From NCBI GenBank assembly GCA_027604005.1, contig JADGJT010000112.1, forward strand, positions 1 through 61,791: DNA of 61,791 nucleotides, given 5' to 3'. The DNA comes from Dinochytrium kinnereticum (taxonomy: Eukaryota; Chytridiomycota; Chytridiomycetes; Chytridiales; Chytridiaceae). Positions 57,696-61,791 of this stretch are shown one piece after another. The notes beneath the pieces were generated by a model, which ran no database searches, was not told where the DNA came from, and saw nothing but the letters and a program-made list of their open reading frames with translations. Position 1 is the first letter of the stretch. The number at the start of each line of letters is the position of its first letter. The translations under genes and the position numbers were made by a program.

Positions 57696-60076
57696 TCATC
57701 GCGCCACATCCACAGCCTCAACAGCCCCCTTAGCATCCTGCCAAGCCGCCAAACTCCTCCTACACATCTCCCGATGCGCAACAGCATAAGCCAACAAAAC
57801 ATTCCTCAAATCATGCACCTTATCCCTCTGAAACCGATCCAAATCCCTCTGAATCGCCTCATTCGCAACCCCAAGCTCCGCCAAACTCTGTCTCCTCTCC
57901 TGCTCAAGCCCAGCAATCCGATCACGCGTCTTGGTGATGTTGGCTCGACGCGTCGCTTCAGGATCGTTGTCGATGAACGAGTTCAAGGTCGCCAACAACC
58001 CTCCTCCGCCTCCTCCGCTCCGACCCGTGTAGGAGGAGGTGATCGTCGCGCTGCTCGTCACACCGCTGAACCCAGACCCAGCGTTCTCGGCCTCGCCCCC
58101 CCCCCCGGCGGCAGATGAGGCGGGTCGGGAGGTCGAGTAAGGGGAGAGGTTGGAGGCGGCGATGGCGGCGGCGGCTTTAGCGGTGGCTGGACCGCTGGTT
58201 CCCTCAGCGTGAAGAACAGCTTGAAGCCTCTGACTCTCCATCTCCGAGTTCTCCAATTTGGCCAACGCCAACCTCTTGTTGATGAGATTCTCCGACACGG
58301 TCTCGAAATGAACGTGCCTCGCATGCCTCCACCTCAGGATCTTGTCGATCGATTTCGTGAGCTTCTCGTACTCGCTCAGTGGGTCCGTCACCTTGTCGTC
58401 AAGCCAGATCACCATCTGTGATGTCGCTGATACCGTCTTGTCAACCGCCTCTCCGACCAATTCAATCGCGTGTGAGAGCTGGCCGGAGGGACCCATCTCG
58501 GTCAGCGACCAGCCGTTGTATGCCGCTCCGAGGTCGGAACCGACGGCGGCGGATTCAGCGTGGTGCTTGACGATGCGGCGGTGGTATTTCACAATGTTGC
58601 CGAGTTGGACGCCGAAACGGTAGGTATAGTCTTCGGAGGCTAGGAAGTGGGGGTCTGGATGGCATCCGACATGTTAGATGGCTCTTTTGAGAAAACAGCG
58701 AGAGACAGGATGTGCGGGAAGACGTCGAAACGAAGTCAAAGAAAATGTGATATTCGGAGAACGGAAGAACTGGAGGACCAAAAAAAATAACAAACAAATA
58801 CAAGATAAAAAAAAGGAATTAAAGTAAGCAACTAACCAGGATTCTTCAACAGACTGTCAGTAAGCTTCAACCCCGCATTCGGATCCTTCTTCTTCAAAAA
58901 ATGCGCGACCCCCGAGTCCATCAAAATATCCGTCCAGCTTCCGCCACTACCATCAATAAATCGATGCAACACATGCTCCTTCCCCAAAACCGGATGCGCC
59001 GCAACCCGATTCAAAAAAGTCTGCAACGTCCTCTTCCGATTCTCTATAATCTTCGGATCCTCCTTCGCCTTACCAGGTCTCGAGGCGTAATCCGCCACAG
59101 AGTGTTTCTCTGGAACGGGGGGCACCACGACGGTGGGGTGCATCTTGCGGAGGAGTTTTTGGAGGGATTCGAAATCTGAATACCGGTGCTTTGATTCGAG
59201 GTGGAGACCGATGCTGGGGATGTCGGTGCGGATTATGTAGGCGATGTAGGATCCTGAGCCTTCAGATGATTTTGCGGCCTTGGTTGTTGTTGTTGTTGTT
59301 GTTGTTGTTTTTGAACGGGAAATGGGTTAACACTTTGGTTCTTTGGTTCTTCTTTTGCCACGGGAAGTTGGAAGCGGGGGGAGCAGAAACGGAGGCGGCA
59401 AACAAAAATAAAACGACATGCTTCAAACGCATTCGCTTCGAGAAAGGGAGGTGAAAGTGGAAGGTGGAGGATGACTCACGTCGCTGATGGAGATGGCGGC
59501 TTTGGGTTGTTGATCGAGGGAGTCAGATGACAAGAGTGGATTGAACACTGTCGAGCTCACCGACCTCAACAGACGGTCCGTGTTGCAGCATGGTCTGCTT
59601 TCCTATAGACGACACAAATCAGAAGAGAAACCCATTCAAAGGTCTCGACGTCAGTTATCAGACCAAAGAAGAAGAAGAAAAAAAAAGAAGTGGCACTTAA
59701 ACCAAGATAACTCGAATAGGTATCTCCGCCCCACCCATCCTCGAGAGGACCACCACCCGCACCCCCAAACAAAAACGAAAACAAACCACCAAAAATGCAT
59801 TGGGAGGGAGGGGGGGAAACCAACCAGTTTTGCATAAGGGTTCAACCTCTCGTCAATTTGAACGGGAAACTCAACCTCCGTCTTTGCCGCATTCGTCTCG
59901 CTCTCCTCGTCAACATTCGACACGGCTGAGACGTCTCCTCCTCCACCGCTGACCTCTGCTTCTTCCTCGTCGTTGATGGAAGTGCTCACCAGGCCTGAGG
60001 ACGCGAAGGGCGAGTCGAAGGCTGGCAGGGGGGGTGGGGGCGTTGTGGTGAAGTTGGGGTCTTCGCGGGGGTTCAT
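57696..60076 (-). CDS. PX-BAR sorting nexin (Atg20/Snx41-like)
   Basis: About four to five exons. Exon 1 (about 59832-60076) encodes an acidic leader ending YAKL. An intron joins in phase 0 to a short exon reading ESRPCCNTDRLLRSVSS and NPLLSSDSLDQQPKAAISIS. The PX domain follows (about 59020-59280): SYIAYIIRTDIPSIGLHLES, then KHRYSDFESLQKLLRKMHP, in which RYSDF is the phosphoinositide-binding segment, and VVPPVPEKHS. The C-terminal exon (57696 to about 58640) is a helical BAR-type region, interrupted by a Gly/Ser-rich loop, ending KGAVEAVDVAR. Such nexins bind PI3P and sort cargo at endosomes or support autophagy, usually as heterodimers with Snx4. The exon-1 donor is GTTGGT, a weak match, so that boundary is uncertain. 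Confidence 0.82.
59283..59312. repeat. (GTT)n microsatellite in a sorting-nexin intron
   Basis: An eight-to-nine-copy GTT run in the intron directly preceding the PX exon. In the transcript sense it is CAA-rich and lies next to the splice acceptor. Confidence 0.7.
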
Positions 60077-61791
60077 TCTTTATTTTCTGGGAGGTTTTGG
60101 CTGATCTTTCTCGTTACTATGAAAAATTATACCCAAGTGACCACTCTGGCAGTAGGCGGGTGGAGTCCAGGCAGGGTATGGGATGATGTTTGGTTAGTGT
60201 GATGTCTCCTTTGGTCATTGAAGCGACATCGGATGCGCTGGTGGTGTTGTTGGTTCTCAGCATGATATATTGCGGGTTGATGTCCGATGAGATACCCATC
60301 AAACCATTGACGTTGTCCAGATGTGAAAAGTGTTCTCCTCCTTTCCCACTTACAACACTTGAGAAGCACACTCACCACCGATCAGGAGGCCCTTATGTCT
60401 GCGGTATGGTTTCCTTGACCTTCTGGTCATGTGCTCGCCTTTCAGAACTTGCTCCAGCAACTCGCAGGAGCTATCCAACTCGCCACATTACTAACCATCC
60501 GAACCTACGGCGAAATAGACGCCCTTCCTTCCTCCTCCCCGCCCAAAAGATCCACACGCCTTTCTCCCATCACCTCGCCCTTCCTTGCCAGGAAAATGAC
60601 TTGAGATGGTGTGTGGGTGTTTCATAATTCCATCCACTGGGTGCATAATTCTTTTCCTTCTTCCCCTTTCTCTGTTCCGGTCCCTGGACTGGCCCCAATC
60701 TCCCGCTTTGGTGTTTAACAACGGACACCGCCTGGCTTCTGTAGCAAGTTTCGTCGCGTCCCGAAGTTCCACTTTGGCGAATCCAGTTATCGATTTGGCA
60801 TGCCCACCCATTTCTCTGGGTTAGCTTCAATTCATTGGCTGGTTGGACATCAGAAGCAATGTTCTGATATGTGCGCACCGAATCGGCGCACCCCCCACAA
60901 ACTGCTCCTTTTTCAAATCTAAAGCATTCACTGGTTAGCTCTTTGGACGGGCATCTTTTCCCTAGCTTCTGGACCCTCCGACTTGCATGTTTCACCCTTT
61001 GCTCTGGTATTCTCCCTGTGCTTACCTCCTTGCAATCGTCTTTCGCGGTAAACTGGCAAATGTGTAGCTAGTTTGCTTTAACCACCCTGGAGTCCGTCCG
61101 CTTCGACCACTGGATAGTCAGTCGGCTTTGTCAGCCGCAACACATGGCCACCTTGTCGCTACAGCGTACAGCCATTGAGTAAGTGGCAGCCAACAGTAGT
61201 AATGAATATACCTGGGTAAATAAGCAACCACCAAGTTGTGAAATATTTCAGTAGTCTCAATATTTGACAGAGAATATCTATGTAGTTAGAGATTTGATGT
61301 TCCTCAATATACTTATCACTGATATGTTAGCCTCTGCTGAGATCACGGTCATGCCCTGGAGCTCATGCAGGCGATTATTGCCATTCTAAGTGTCTTCGCT
61401 AAGGTTTTTGATGTAGTTTTTATCCTTCGGTTTTTGTATTATGCAGGCGTATCATCGTGTGTATATGGGGTTCTGATTATATTGTCTATACTCGTCGTTT
61501 ATTTGTAGTTAAAGTCATTCTTTTATTCATTATTATTGTATTTTTATGTATTGTTTATCGTAACATCAGCGAACAAATAAACGAGAGAAGTTGTGGAGAT
61601 AATGCGCAAACTTCAGTATTGGAAGAAGAGACTCCTGCGGACTGCCGACAGAGCCGGCGGAACGCGAAGAGGCAACAACCTGCCACGCGCGCGCCCCCAC
61701 AGGAAATCGAACCCGGGAACTGCAGGGCGGCGAGTTCTGGCGACAGACCGACCCAAAGGGAAGGAGTGCGCGGGGCAGACAGGAAAGAAAG
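60077..61791. other. Long tail without a supportable gene
   Basis: Open frames here are short and none shows a recognisable family. The last 200 bases are markedly G/C-rich, unlike the A/T-rich stretch just before them (about 61200-61570). One imperfect pol III B-box-like string on the minus strand lies at 61702-61713. A gene could begin beyond the window edge. Confidence 0.4.

Noticed and set aside
60190..60627. A 145-residue plus-strand open frame in the right tail
   Set aside because: There is no family resemblance, it has ordinary composition for noncoding sequence, and shadow frames of similar size lie on the other strand.

Overview
The window is a compact, intron-rich nuclear segment of a fungus. 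Fungal signatures include a Zn2Cys6 regulator with a fungal-type middle domain, a yeast-type Imp2 protease, an Atg20/Snx41-like PX-BAR protein and a GPI-type cell-wall protein. Several proteins are more typical of flagellated or early-diverging fungi and of amoebae and plants: a villidin-type coronin/PH/gelsolin/villin-headpiece protein, a plant-style LRR membrane protein and a multi-TIR protein. My inference is a zoosporic, chytrid-like fungus. All gene models are read by eye from ORFs, GT-AG junctions and domain logic, without transcript data. I found no tRNA, rRNA, CRISPR array or convincing transposon.

Layout, left to right. From 0.2 to 5.4 kb lie a Zn2Cys6 transcription factor (-) and a membrane-anchored DUF3712/LEA-like protein (-). 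From 5.4 to 11.1 kb is one long villidin-like actin-binding gene (-). From 11.2 to 19.1 kb is a very dense block: a RidA/YjgF protein (-), mitochondrial Imp2 (+), an aldo/keto reductase (-), a full-length ABCB transporter (+) and a second aldo/keto reductase (+). Two divergent start-codon pairs in this block are only 24 and 36 bp apart. From 19.2 to 24.2 kb is a P4-ATPase lipid flippase (-), and from 25.0 to 27.2 kb a coiled-coil protein spread over many small exons (+). From 27.8 to 35.4 kb are two large disordered proteins (-), the first with a PH domain.

From 35.9 to 41.5 kb is the most unusual gene: a ubiquitin-like domain, three TIR-type domains (the middle one without the catalytic-position glutamate), tudor/SH3-barrel-like segments and a C-terminal SPRY domain in one reading. 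From 42.1 to 45.6 kb a secreted histidine phosphatase (-) lies divergent from a Cys-rich, Ser/Thr/Pro-rich GPI-type protein (+). From 46.8 to 50.7 kb is a DOMON/cytochrome b561/cytochrome b5/FAD-NAD reductase with an SH3 domain set into its nucleotide-binding part (-). From 51.0 to 53.0 kb is an RNF14/Itt1-type RBR ubiquitin ligase (-). From 53.8 to 57.0 kb is an LRR-transmembrane-repeat-SAM receptor-like gene with one 72-nt exon per LRR (+). From 57.7 to 60.1 kb is a PX-BAR sorting nexin (-). The last 1.7 kb shows no supportable gene.

Functional threads. Membrane and trafficking genes recur (flippase, sorting nexin, ABC transporter, PH proteins), as do surface and sensing genes (LRR-SAM, GPI protein, DOMON reductase). 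The TIR protein is the strongest candidate for an undescribed immune- or NAD-related system.
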